Part shown: positions 23,319 to 35,745 of the stretch, piece by piece
How positions within the stretch are numbered: the first letter of the stretch is position 1
Layout: every line of letters begins with the position of its first letter
Source: Cubamyces lactineus
Lineage: Eukaryota > Basidiomycota > Agaricomycetes > Polyporales > Polyporaceae
NCBI GenBank assembly: GCA_022376465.1
Contig: JACDTU010000001.1
Coordinates: 1,860,001-1,924,000 of the forward strand
Length of the DNA: 64,000 nt
Direction of reading: 5' to 3'
Notes under the pieces: generated by a model
Database searches by the model: none
What the model was told of the DNA's origin: nothing
Seen by the model: the letters and a program-made list of their open reading frames with translations, nothing else
Translations under genes and position numbers: made by a program

Positions 23319-25813
23319 TCAGTTCACGGGCTGCGCACGGCGCGCCCGTCGCTCACTCCGCCGCTCCCGTCGCACATCGCGCCGCTCCTGCCGCACACGA
23401 CGCGCCTCCTCCCTCCTGGCGTGCTTCGACACGACCGTCTCCCTCAACGCCCGCGCGTTCTCCTTCGCCAGACTCACCCGCTCACGCACCTTCGCGCCCA
23501 CCTCCGACACGGACGAGAACCAGCGCTCGCCCGCCGCGCGGATCTCCTTCGCCCGTGAGCGCGCCCGCTCGTGCCGGGCCTTGATATTCTGCCGCACGAC
23601 GCCGACCATCGACTTCGTCTGCTCGAACGCGCTCTCCGTCTGCCGCCCGATCGCTGCGCCGAGCTCCTCGAGCGCCTCGACGATCTCCTCCACGTCGTCG
23701 CGCGTCGGCCCGTAGAACGTCATGCATGTGTCGAGGTACTCGGTGAGCGCTCCTGCGATGCGGTTGCTAAGAGCGTAGAGCGAGCCATCGTCGGTTGCGC
23801 GGGCCTTGCCTTTGCCTTTGCCTGTGGTTACCGGGGGAACGATCGACATGCCGCCCTTGTGGAACGCCTGTCCGCTGAGCGACGGGACCGGGTGTGTCGG
23901 ACGAAGGGCGACGTCAGTGGCCGGCTTGATCTTGCCTGGCCAGGTGATCAGGCCGCAGCCGCACTCGCACTCGGATGGGGCGCCCTCCTCGGGGGCAGGA
24001 TCCGAGGCGGCAGACGCGGTAGGAGAGGGAACAGCCTTAGTGGCGACCGAGGAAGACGTAGACGCCACGGGGTAAGGGCTAAGGACAGCAAGGGCAAAGT
24101 CCTTCAGGGAGGACGAAACGAGCGCCATGGACGAAGACGTGGGCCCCGGCAAGGATGCCGACATGTTCACCTCAGGGGTTGGCGACAGCGAGCGCGGCAC
24201 ATACTCGACCGTGGGCGTAGCACGACGAGTGGTAGCGGCAGAGGGCAGCGACCCATTGATGAGGTACCCCAGCACGATCGATAGTATCGCGAATCTGCGT
24301 GTAAATCAGTACCACACAGTGCGGAGAAACGACGTAAAACCACCAACATGGTTATGGCATGGCGCGATGAGAGGTTCTGGACGGACCACGCCTCCGTCCA
24401 TGGGAGCAGCGGCCTGAACACACGCGCCACTCTCGCGGGAGACGCGCGCTGGATCTCCTCCTCTTCGACGACGCCCGATTCGCTCGCCGAAAACGCTGCG
24501 GACACGATTCTGTCCTTGGGAATCCCGAAGCTTTCCCACTGGTGCTCAGCGTCGAGCAGGCGGTCGCCCGGTTCAAACAGATCGTCCTCGTCGTCGAAGC
24601 CGTCCTGGGCAAGCACAGGCAGGTAGAGAGTATGCTCACGCACGGCTCTGAGTGCCGCCGGCAGGAATATGACTGCGAGCGAGGGCTTCTGCGCGAGAGC
24701 GAGAGGGCTCGGCTACACACGGATGTAGTCAGGCTTACAGAAAGAATCAAAAGGGACCCCTACCTCCTTCCCATGCGCTATTGCGTCCGTGCGGTCGACG
24801 ACCGAGATGATACAGTGCATTGCACGCCCGCCATTGACGAGCATCCGGATATTGTGTGGCACGTCCATCTGCGGCAGCGCCGAAAACCCGCACCCAGTCG
24901 CAGCCATGAGCTTCTCAAGCAGCCTATGCACGACGCGGTGCTTGATCTCCGAGGATGCGCCGTAGAGGACGATATAGAAGTCGACAATGCGGCTCGAGTG
25001 CACGTCTGCGCTGACGCAAGCTTTGTTGTCGTCGTCGCTACCAGTACCACTCCGCACGACCTCGGGCGTGGTGATTGCGCCCGGATCGGTAACGGGGGCT
25101 GTCATGACATATGCTGCGGAGGTCTCCCGGGACGGCGCGGTAAGGGACGATTGCGTGTCCCGGTCGGATGGGCTCATGTCAGTGTCGGTCGGGGCCGAAA
25201 TGTTCTCATACGAAGGGCTCAGCGATTGCGTGCCAGGGCTGGTGAGTGGGTCAGGGAAGGAGAGCCGGAGGTCCCGTGAGTGCACGACGGACGTCTGCAC
25301 GGAGCCGTTCAGAGAGTTTGAGCGCGAGCCGCTGAGCGTGCTGACCATGCTCTGGTCGAGTGCATCCTTGACGCGCTGCTCCTCCTCCGGGTCGACGAGT
25401 GCCCTGTGCCTCGCGACGGCCGACTGGGACAGCGCTGCCGCCCTGAACGACAAAGACAGGTGAGAGAGGCGTGGATCGGTCGACGTACGCTCGAGGGGAG
25501 ACGGCTCAATGATGGGGCTTGGGACGTCGCCGCCGGTGCCGCAGCGGCTAGAGGTGGGCGCTTCGTCTGCACTGTCTTCTACGATGCCCTCCCAGCCCTG
25601 GATATCGCCCTCACGGGAGCTGTCGGTGCTGACGAGCGAGCGGCGAGAGGGCGGGCGGTAGTCGGACTCGAGATCCTCGCGATCAGAGGCGTCCGAGTCG
25701 GCGAGCAGTGAGTCTGTGTCGCCCTCGGAGGCACGGCTGCTAGCGATGTCGAGCCAGTCCGAGTCGGAGAGGCTCTCGACCTCGGAGAGGTTGCTGAGAT
25801 CGTATGGATCCAT
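23319..25813 (-). CDS. Orphan membrane protein with acidic N-terminus and basic coiled C-terminus
   Basis: The ATG at 25813 (MDPYDLSNLSEVESLSDSDW) is the first true ATG of the frame. Three exons join: the exon ending DAIAHGKE (donor near 24770) to PSPLALAQKPSLAVIFLPAA, and ...RHAIT to IFAILSIVLGYLINGSLP across an intron near 24300-24350. Exon 1 is ~345 residues, acidic and Ser-rich, closing with an ordered block (VDFYIVLYGASSEIKHRVVH, MLVNGGRAMHCIISVVDRTD). A transmembrane helix (ITIFAILSIVLGYLI) follows, then a Ser/Thr/Pro stretch with CECGCGLITWPGK, and a long Arg/Glu helix ending RRARRAQPVN. The layout suits a tail-facing membrane scaffold. No known family recognised. Confidence 0.7.
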
Positions 25814-26670
25814 GCTGGCAGAGACTGGGACGCGTTTCCCCCAGACGAGGTGGGGGTGATGTAGGGTAGTATTGCGGAGGGATAGGGGAGGGGGCAAAGG
25901 CTGCTTATATGGATCGGAAGGCCGGCCAGTTGACGACTGTTTGCCGTAATTGGCGAGCGAGTTTATCTTATCTGGCGCTACTCTATTACTTAGTCGCCCT
26001 TCCCTCGTTGGCTCCTATTGTAAGCCCCTTGCAACAAGTGGCCCAGGAGCAACCAAGCATTACGCGATGTCTTTGCATCGGCTTTCTCGAGACCTACGTA
26101 GGAGTCTACGTGCAAGCGTTCTTCGACCACCGGCCATATTACCACACACGAGCTACAGGGCATTCTCGTGACTTAAAGTGCTTTCCCAAGACAAACGAGA
26201 TCCACGAGGTGATACCACTCCCATCCCGTGCGCACTGCATTAATTAGCGTGGCGGACACGCACTAGCGGAAGCACCGTTTCCCATGATGTCGCCCGGATT
26301 GCAGGCTGCCCGGCGCAGTGCGGTTCCGCTGCTGCTGCGTCAAGGCAGCAGCAGGCTGCCTCCTTGCTGCGCACCTTGCAAATATGCGCGTCGAGAAGCA
26401 ACGAGACGTGGTGATGGGTGGTTCAGGTGCCGTGTACGAGCGAGTGAGCTCCACGTACCGTCTGGAGCACAGCGGGTAGACGTGGACTCGTCGTGGAGGG
26501 CGTACTTATGATAGATGATTGTTCAGATGGTAAGAGTCAGGCCCAAAGCGCAGTCTCGATCGACTCACAAGGGAATCTGGTAGATACTCCGATCGTCGAA
26601 GGATTGGCAGCCCCTTTACAATACTAATTTTTGAGAGCGATCATAAGAAAGCTACTGACTGTCCAAGATG
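25814..26670. other. Intergenic region
   Basis: Promoter of the orphan membrane protein and 3' region of the F-box-type gene. No coding signal. Confidence 0.4.
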
Positions 26671-28717
26671 CTACGCGTCCGATGCACCTTCCGAATACCA
26701 TTCGTCCGAGACGTCGGTTTCGTCGTCTGATACGTCGTCCTCGGGCTCGTAGTTTGACCCGTCGCTCTCGTCGCCTAGGCTAGTGCAGCGCTCCGAGAAT
26801 TCGTCCTCATTCGAATCGTACTCATCGTCGCTTGACACTGAAGACAATGGCTTGGCCGGCAGGATGGTCGGTTGACTCAGCTCCCCCACTTTCGCAAAGG
26901 CCTCAGCGATCCAACACCGCTGCCGTCGGATGTGTCTGCCTTCGACCCCACCCTGGACTTTGGGTGATAAATGGCGCATACTGAGGTGTCGCGCATCAGA
27001 GATAACGTGGGTTTTGGTCTGCAGGTACCTCACGCCAATCATCGTGTACAAAGCGAGCTCGCCGTCAGCGAGCTCTTTGGCCGGGTGGCAGATCGTCGGC
27101 AGGTCGACATGGAGGCCGCTAAGTCGCCGAACGCTCCGCAAAGCAGGCAACACGCTCTCGGAGGGCGGGTCCAGCGTTGTACTCCATCTTCGACAGCGGT
27201 ATTCGTCGCAGGTCCAGATATCCAGGTAGCGCAGGGAATCTGATCTGAGTGGGGGCATCAAGAGTTCCGTCTTATAGGACCTCACTGATACGACGAGATG
27301 CTCCAGTGCTGGACAGAACTCGGGGACTCGTTCGATCCCTGCGTTGTCTGGCTGATTCCATGAGCGAGGGAAGAAATGCAAGTATCGTAGGTGTGATCCG
27401 TGCTGCGATAGTAATGAGAGAGGTACTGAGCAGTCCTTGAGGGTCGTGAGGCGTTGAAGCGCAGGCATCTTCCACACTGCACAGAGGAGGTAGTATAGTT
27501 CAGTGCGAGCAGTATGAACATACAGCTCCCGTAGCCTCACGAGTGATAGAACTGGTAGCGTCGGCACGTCGATTTCCTCGTCTGCGGAATGTATGTAAAC
27601 CCCAAGCTTGAGCGTCTCCAAATAGGCAGCGCACTGCGATAAAGTTCGGTGCAGCTGCCGGAGGGCGCGCGCCCCCGCGAGCGGTACCGACAAGTCCAGC
27701 ACCCGAAGCGTAGTTGTCAGGCGTTCTTGTACGGCACCCTTCAGCCCCGGATACGTCTCGTTTTGGAGGAACCACACTGGGAAGAAGACCTTGGTACCCC
27801 TGGATTGGTCGATCGTGGTCGGCAACCCAGTATCGACGTGTACTTCAAGCACGCTCAAGTTCGTGCAGCGCTCCAGGATGGTTTGAAATGCCTCATGAAG
27901 GCCGTCTGCAAATTCTGGGAGGATGCCGCAGGAGTCCACACGGATACTATTGATGCAGTCGGCTAGACCGCGCTGGTGCGTCGGCGTGGCCACGCTCCAA
28001 CTCGCAGTGAGAGCGTTCGCTAGTGCGGGGATTTGCCCCATCCGCCTCAGCACGATGTCTTCGTATAAGGCCTCCGTCGCGGGTCCTGACCAATTCTTGC
28101 AGACGAAGATGAGACCCTTACGGAAGCGCAGCTCAGACATCCAGGAGCTATGCGGTCCCCGGAAAACGGATGGGTCATTCTGGTAGCGCGGTACCCGAGA
28201 GGCCCTGACTATGCGCAAGAGAATTTCGTGCGGGAAGGTGCCGATGTTTATGGGATCCCGAGGGGTGGATTGAACGTACTATGCATGATATAGACATGAG
28301 CTCCCACTCTCAGTCGGACTCGCATAAGTGAATAGTGATAGAAGACGGTCTTACCCCGTATTGGGCCAGGAGGAACTGCAGAGCACCCCGCAACTCTTTG
28401 TTCTCTTTCCGCAACCCGTCAAGCTCCTGCGCATGAGGTGATGATGGCAACGTATCAGTGTCTTCATCACCCTAAAGTGCACAACGGCTCACCGGTACAA
28501 GCACCCGAAGGGCGTCTTCCAGTCGCGTCTTGGCTGCCTTGATGGCTACGTTCTCTTCCCGAAGTCGAGACACCTCGTCTGCGATATCCGCCAGAGGCCT
28601 GCCCACTAGCTCGTCGAGTACTTTGGCTCGCTCTTGCTCCGCTTTCGGTTGCACTGTAGCATGGGTGTTTGAAGTTGACAAATTGATATCAATTGCAGGA
28701 CTAGTGGGCTCGGCCAT
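26671..28717 (-). CDS. F-box-like protein with N-terminal coiled coil and acidic tail
   Basis: The ATG at 28717 opens MAEPTSPAIDINLSTSNTHA, followed by a coiled coil (VSRLREENVAIKAAKTRLED, then ELDGLRKENKELRGALQFLL) over two small exons. The third exon begins with an F-box-like helix pair (INIGTFPHEILLRIVRASR ... FVCKNWSGPATEALYEDIVL), then ~330 residues of irregular leucine-rich sequence (LRVLDLSVPLAGARALRQLH, LRYLDIWTCDEY) as in fungal F-box proteins. The tail is very acidic and Ser-rich (DESDGSNYEPEDDVSDDETD). Such proteins recruit substrates to SCF ubiquitin ligases through SKP1. Coiled coil plus F-box is common in expanded basidiomycete families. Substrate unknown. Confidence 0.75.
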
Positions 28718-29179
28718 GGTGGCAAGGAGGTACGTCTGCTTGCGGCGCCTTGAGCTGCCCCCGTGCGTTCTCCTCACGCTCTCACCACGTGAACATCGGC
28801 TCTTCAAGGCCTATGCCTGCGATATACGGATGTCGGCTCGAACGTTAGCTATCCGTCACGGTGCAATTCCGTGGTTGCAGCATGCAGGTTGCTTCCGTGC
28901 TGCGGCGCCTTAGAAGAACTGCTAAAAGTGGGCGACGATGTTGCTGTATGCAAATATAAGAACTCCACGTGCAATTGTACCACGCCGTGCAGGCGAGATG
29001 CTCGACGCCCGAGCTAAGAGGGACTGAGGCTACTTGTGGGGGACATGGATGATGGTGTTAGCGGGAAGGGTAGGGTTGAAGATAACGGCAAATGCGCATC
29101 AGACAGGTACCGTAACCTGGCAATATCTAATCTTATCAGATAATCTAAAGCAGCCTATAGTCCCGATCATTCTCAGCAC
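28718..29179. other. Divergent promoter between two F-box-type genes
   Basis: 462 bp head-to-head spacer; no extra feature recognised. Confidence 0.4.
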
Positions 29180-30959
29180 ATGCCTTCCGTCCTTGAGTCC
29201 GACAACCCTCCCGGAGTCGACTCATGTCCCCTTACACCTCAACCACTTCCTTCATGCAGAAGGATGCTCACGAACCTGCCTGAAGACATCCTACTTGGTG
29301 TTTTCTCTTACCTCAACGTCCGCGATGTGCTAGCACTGCGCAAGGTGGGCGCGACCGTTGCTACTCATCCGCCGCTGCCATCGCGTCATCGCGTGCTGAC
29401 TTCCGTGCGCCGTAGACGTGTCGTGTGCTACACGCTTTCGGGGGCATCGACTACATCTGGCACAGGCTAGTCAACAAACTCCCACTCCCGCTTGATGTGC
29501 CGCATAACACTTCACCCTCTACGCTCCCCGGAGATGAACTTCAGCGGCTCGCGATTAAGGCCATTCGCCTAGATGCCAACTGGCGTTCCAAGAATACGCG
29601 GGTGCGCGGGCTGTGTCCACTCATTGATGACAAGAGCGGCCAGTACGTCGACCAGATGCAGTTCCTCCCCGGGGGCAAGTGGCTCTGGACCGCTCAGCGC
29701 ACAATTAAGCGCGAGTCATGGTACACGCGCATGAGTCTCTGGTCGCTCGAAGACGTTTCCAACTCCCACCGCGTATGGTCTACCGAGATATCGGGTATTT
29801 ATCGGAGCTGTACGCTCGTGCAAAGCAGCGAAGGCGATTTCGCGACGCTCGTCGTTGGCGTGTGTGACCACCGGGAGTGAGTGCCTCGACCGCATGCGTA
29901 TCGTGATGCGTGCTAAACCGCTTCTTCTGATAGGGTAATCGAAGTGCATTCCATATCTCTGCAGTATGCGCAGAACGCGCAGTACGGCATATACCCCACG
30001 TACCCTCCTGTCAAGTCTAAGCAGTTGCACATTGTACCGCATCCTCGAGCTCCGCATCTCCGGCCTATCATTCACGAGATTGCGACCTACGATAAGCTGT
30101 TGATCGTGACTATATTCGCGCTGGATACCGGCGGCGGTGCCGGCTCGCTGCAGATTCTCTTCGTTGACCCTGAAACGGGTGCTACCAAGTGGGTCAACCC
30201 TCGTTTCGCCCAGGTCAGCTCCTCCATCCCTCTTGTCGGCAGACAACTAACCAAGGTCAAATGCCGCCCATACAGTCATTTTCATTCCTGTGGGTCCGCG
30301 TTTGGGGGGATTTCCTGTTCCTGGTGGGGGAGGTGAACGATGACTTCGCCGTGCAGGTTTACAGGATACCTGACGGTTTTGCTACACCTCCTGCCGGCTC
30401 CCCTCGCGCTAGCCCTCCCGCCCCCGACCCCGACGACGAACCCGACGACGACTACGCTTACATCGACTTGGGGCCCATGATCGCGGAGTTCAAGGGGCCT
30501 ACTCCCATGGCTGTCCCAGGACATCACATCGCGCAGGTTTCCCCCGCAACGTCCACCCCCAGTCTGGCTGCTGTCATGTTCTACCACTCCGTACATCCGC
30601 ACAGCGCACAACTACTCCGATTTTCGTTTGACGTCTCCTCGGAGGGCGTGAGCCTGGTCAATATGTCATCGAAGGACTTCCCTATCGGGAACGAGTCGTC
30701 TGCGCAGCTCGCACAGGTGGGCCCTCTTGGGGTTCGGGGGGTTTGGCTGGAGCACAATTGGGAGACGCAGCTGAACCGGGTGATGAAGTTCGCGTATGAT
30801 CCACAGACGCGTACAGCCCAAGCGGGCGTGCTTTTTCCTCACGATCCCGAGCTGCCGTTCACGCCGAACATGTGCCATTCGCTCGCATTCGACGAAACCA
30901 CGGGTAGGCTTTGTCTGGGAATGTACGATGGAAACGTTTACGTATTGGATTTCGTATAA
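29180..30959 (+). CDS. F-box protein with C-terminal beta-propeller-like region
   Basis: The ATG at 29180 precedes a clear F-box, MLTNLPEDILLGVFSYLNVR, continuing across an intron (29345-29414) into DVLALRK|TCRVLHAFGGIDYI. The rest, after introns near 29880 and 30212, is mostly beta-strand with repeated Trp/Gly turns (LPGGKWLWTAQRTIK, LQILFVDPETGATKWVNP, VRVWGDFLFLVGEVN, LCLGMYDGNVYVLDFV), resembling a degenerate WD-type propeller. An acidic loop (PAPDPDDEPDDDYAYIDLG) interrupts it. Family knowledge predicts an SCF substrate receptor. It is divergent from the other F-box-type gene, but the two proteins do not look like recent duplicates. Confidence 0.8.
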
Positions 30960-31459
30960 CTTCGTGTATAGACATTTTCAACATTGCTACTCATGGTCAA
31001 CATCTCGTGGATTTGCTTACTCGGTGTACTGCGAAGGGGACCACGCCGTTGGCGTAGGACGCGAGCTGGACGCGTGAATGTTAATGACACACGACTCACG
31101 TGCCCGCACCAGTCTATGACTACATTTGACTCGGACACGACGCAACATATGCGGCCGTTCCCAACAGCTGAATGGTGTAAACCTTACAACTGGGCCTCCT
31201 CTCCTCTGCCTGCTCTTCAGTTAACCAATTCACAACTTGCAGTAAAGGAGGCAGTTGCGCGCCGACGGAAACGGGCCTGAGCTTTTGTTGATCTCATAGC
31301 ACGTGGCCGTGAAAGATTAAGATAATCGACGCCGTGGCGTAAGGTGCAAGGACCCGCGCAGAAAGCCAGAGCTCGCGCGAACGACACAATCCCTCTTGCC
31401 TACGCTTCCTCTCCCTCCCTCGTCGTCTCTGGCGACACTCGTACTCCCCGCATCCCATC
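30960..31459. other. Intergenic region, LOS1 promoter
   Basis: Spacer between two plus-strand genes. Nothing else seen. Confidence 0.4.
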
Positions 31460-34400
31460 ATGGAGCAGGACTTGAACCAGTTCGTGCAGGCGATCCTGAT
31501 TGCCTCCGATCCCACACAGAGCTCCTTGCACCAACAAGCCCTCCAGTACCTTTCTGCCATCCAGCAAAATAGCTCCGCCTGGAGACTTGCGCTCGCCGTA
31601 TTCGTAGAGCCAGGCCCTTCGGGAGGCCGGAAACATCCACCACAAGTCCGCTTCTTTGCGCTACGAGTGTTGGACGAGTTTCTGGACAACCGGTGAGTCC
31701 ATGCGCACAGAGCGGATGCCGGGAAGATGTTGAACGAGAACATGCGTTTGTCTTTAGCTTCGAGCCTCTAAACGATGATACCTTCCAGACACTACGCCAA
31801 TCTCTGCTCAACTATATACAGTCAGAATACCTCTATGGTCCCGCAGAAGCAGACGCCTCGTGTGAGTGCCCATCCAGTCTTCGAATTCTGGTATTCTGAC
31901 CATTCGCGTAGTCTTGCGTAACAAATTCGCCCACACCCTCACCCTCTTTTTCCTTTGCACATACATTGACAAGTGGCCATCGTTCTTCACCGACTTCTTT
32001 GCTCTCATCCATCCGCCAGAGTCTACTTCTCAGACCACCTTCAACCCTCACGTATCCCTTCTCCTCTTCCACATCGTCCTAGAGATCTCTGGAGAGGTCG
32101 CGGACCAGCTCATCAAGGCAGCACGACAATATAGCGCTGAACGCCAGGCGCGCGACAGCCGGGTTCGCGATGCTGTCCGAGAACGAGACGCTGCCCGCAT
32201 CAATGAGGCCGTCCTAACGATAGTTGCCGATGGCGTAGAACGCATGGGCCGACTACGCAAAGATGGCGTCGCTCCTTCTTCAGAACGAGAGCTCGACTCT
32301 GCAATAGAAGTGGTAGATTGGGGCGTCCGGACGTTCGCCTCGTACGTCGGCTGGATTGACATCAACCTCACTGTCACGCGAGACACCGTCCCTCTGCTTT
32401 TCACTCTGCTCTCAGATCCTTCATTGCCCATCCGCCTTGCGACTGCCCTTGCACTCACGCGGATCGTCGCGAAGGGGCTCAAGGAGCCGGTGGATAAGCT
32501 CCAGCTGATCAAGGTGCTCTCTCTCGGCCAAGTGCTCGACGCGCTGGAGGAGAAGACACGTACAGAGCAAAAGAGCCGTGGGTCCGACACGGACGAGGGC
32601 GAGGAGTCCTACCGGGAGGCCCTTGGTAAGCTGCTCAACATGCTCGGTCTGGAACTGTGCAAGTTGACGGACGTGAGTGCGCTCGGTGTTGTTCTTGCTC
32701 GGGTGGTAGTGTTGACCGGTTGCTGTAGGAATGCCCTGATGAGAGCGTTCGCGCGGAAGCCGTCCAGCTGCTCAACCAAGTCCTGCCCGTCATGCTTCGC
32801 TTCATGGCTGACGAGTACGATGACACTTGTTCCACCATCTTCCCGCTTCTTCAGACCGTCCTGCTCACCGTAAGCCTGATCTCGAGAATAAGGCTGATAG
32901 CTCTCTCTCACATCACTTTTGTAGTACAAGCGACAACGAAAGTCGTCGTCAGAACCTCTCGATCCTGCGAAGCGCACCTTCCTCTCCTCACTTCTCACCG
33001 TCATCCTCGAAAAGCTGAAGTGGGACGAAGAGTCCGATCCGGAAGATATGGACGAAGATGACAAGGCTGCCTTTGAGGAACTGCGCAAGGTGCGTAATTC
33101 ATTAGCAAGCATTTCGGAGTGACGGCTCATGCAGGACTGGCAGGAACTCCGGACATTCATGGATTCCACGCTCATGATCGATCCCGAGCTTGTCACTGAC
33201 GCTGTGCGGACGCTAGCGCTGAACACTCTAACGGCGTACCAGAATGGCGTAGCACTCAAGTGGAACGATGCAGAGCTCGCCGTCTACCTCGTCTACATCT
33301 TCGGCGAGATTAACAAGAGTAAGTGGGAGTGTATCTCCGCAAAAAGCGCGTTGCTGATGTACGTAATGAAGCTGGTGGAAAGGGTCGCGCAGCATTCTGC
33401 CAAGCACCAGCTGTACAAAAGGACAAACGCAAAGAGACAGACTACTCAGAATACCCGCTAACTAGCCATGGCGAGATGATCTATGCGCTCGTCCAGTCCG
33501 GTATCTCCTCGTACCCACACAAAACGGTCGTGATGCAGTTCTTCGAGACAGTCGCTCGCTATGGTGACTTCTTCAAGGTCCGGAAAGAATGCATCATGCC
33601 AACTTTGCAGGCGATGCTTGACGCCAGGTAACGTCTCGCGCCGTAAACACGGTCTGACCGTGCGCTGATTGCCTTTACATAGAGGGTTGCACAGCCCTGA
33701 ATCAAGCACCCGTTCCCGGGTCTTCTACCTCTTCTACCGCTTCATTCGCGAGGACAGGAATGAGATCAGCCCAGAGGTCGCCGTCTCCATCTTGGAGGGC
33801 ATCCGGGATCTCCTCGCCATCCAAGTCGAGGTCCCAGAGCTCGAGAACCCGGAGTCGTCAGACTTGCTCCAGGAGGCTGTCTCAGCACCTACGATCTTCG
33901 ACTCACAACTGTACCTGTTCGAGGCAGTGGGAACGCTCGTCTCGTTGCTGTACAAGACTCCAGATCAAGCCGCTGCGCTCCTGCTTTCAGTGGTCAGGCC
34001 ACTATTGGATGAGCTGTCCGTGAGCTTGCAGGCTGTGAAGGGTCCCGACGATGTGCTACCGATCCTCAAGGTGCACCATATCATCATGGCGCTGGGCAAC
34101 ATTGCAAAGGGTTTCCCAGAGTATCCCAATCCGGTGCCGGAGAATTTTGTCGCTCCTCCGCTGGACGTGTTCAGGGAGGTTGGGCAGGCGATCTTAGTCT
34201 GCCTCGAAGCCATGAACGTCTTTAGAGTTGTTCGAGATGCGGTAGGTGTTGTTACATTGATAGGGAACTTGTGGATGCTAACGGCTATGTTGTAGACGCG
34301 TTTCGCATTCGCGCGCATCTTGGCAACGACAGGCTCTGCTGTCGCCCCGCTTATCCCTACGCTCATGGCTAATCTACTTGCCCACTTCGAACCGACAGAA

Positions 34401-35252
34401 CTCATCGACTTCATGAATTTCATCGGTCTCTCCATCCACAAACTCCAGGTATGTTATCTGCTTGTATCACATGCATGATGTACTCACCATGTCCCAGGAG
34501 GACCTCTTGGACGTCCTAGACCAGCTCATTGGTCCTCTCAGCGCGCACATCAATGGAATCCTTGCTCAGCCTGTCACCGGTACCGATGATCAGGTCACCC
34601 ATACCGATACCAAACGTGCATACCTCGGGCTCTTGACCAGCATCATCTCGTCAAAACTCCACACAGTGTTCATTTCGGATCGTAAGTCCAGTCGACGAAC
34701 TCACATGTGCAACCGCTAACCCGAGGACATAGGCAACAAAGCGCAGCTGGAGAACCTTCTGGAGAGCATGCTCCGTCTAGCCGAGGACCCATCTGACCCC
34801 GCCAGCGAAAAGGCTGCGTTCTCTTTCCTTGGGCGCTGCACGACGGTATGGGCCGAGGCACCCAAGGCTCCTGGCTCGCAACAGGTGCTTCCCGGCTTTG
34901 AGCGATTCATTTATGAGCGCGCGGTCCCTACCGCATTCGCGGTGCTGTCATTGCCTCAGTTCAACATCAAGGACGGGCAGATCGTTGTCGTAAGCCTCTT
35001 CTTCGCACACGCCAAAATTGACGCTGACGTCTCCGCACGTAGGTTCTCCAAGAAATTGCCAACTTCCTACAGACGGTGTCGAAGACAAGAGGTCAAGAGG
35101 CTTTCGACTTCTTCGTCTCCGTGTTCCTTCCTTCGCAGAATTGGCCGCCGGCGACCGCTGCTGAGTTCGCGACCAAGATGCGCGAGCTCGATGGCAAGGC
35201 TTTCCGAAAATATTTCACGGATTTCGTACGTGCGTCCCGCGCGGGATCATGA
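31460..35252 (+). CDS. LOS1: Exportin-T, tRNA nuclear exporter
   Basis: The ATG at 31460 (MEQDLNQFVQAILIASDPTQ) opens a protein of about 1050 residues in roughly a dozen exons. The importin-beta-type N-terminus (LQYLSAIQQNSSAWRLALAV, VRFFALRVLDEFLDNR) is followed by exportin-1-like repeats (FLRNKFAHTLTLFFLCTYID, KWPSFFTDFFALI) and helical HEAT repeats through PLIPTLMANLLAHFEPTELI, MANLL and EIANFLQTVSKTRGQEAFDF. This matches Los1/Xpo-t, which carries aminoacylatable tRNA out of the nucleus with RanGTP. The last exon ends RKYFTDFVRASRAGS; a donor GTACGTGC just before that end leaves a slight doubt about the final residues. Confidence 0.9.
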
Positions 35253-35745
35253 GCGGATCCTTTCCCCGGACTCGCGCACGCCGCACGAGGTACATTATTG
35301 TCATGACCACCACACGTTACGCACCGCTCGCTTGCTGTCTAGTAGTAGTACATTACCCTTACCATCTACACACCATCTTTCGCTCGCCATCGTCGCATTC
35401 TTCCCCGCTGTTCCATGCCCACCTTCGCTGCATCAGTCACATCCTTGTATTGACCATCACCCCACTTGTACCCATGAAGATGCCCCTTTCCTTACTGTAA
35501 TCGCTAGTGATAGTGTTCGCTAGATACGAAGAATCAAAGACAAGAAGTACTGCACCGAGATCATTGAACGGGCGTCTGATGTCCACTGAGGTCACGATCC
35601 GCGAGACCGGCGCTTCTCCGGATCCGCTTCTGAGTACTGTAACTGAGTCCTTACCGCAGGACTTTGCCGCCACAGCTGCTCTCCTCGTGCCGTGTATCCT
35701 CCTCTAACCTCTGGTCGTCCTGCGTAATCTTTCGCGAAGCTCATC
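35253..35745. other. Intergenic region
   Basis: 3' region of LOS1 and promoter/5' UTR of cullin-3. A short protein-like frame at about 35521-35587 cannot be tied to either gene. Confidence 0.4.

Noticed and set aside
35521..35587. Short protein-like frame (IRRIKDKKYCTEIIERAS)
   Set aside because: It could be a last exon of LOS1 only with a ~295 nt intron; the stop at 35252 is simpler and no other gene uses it.
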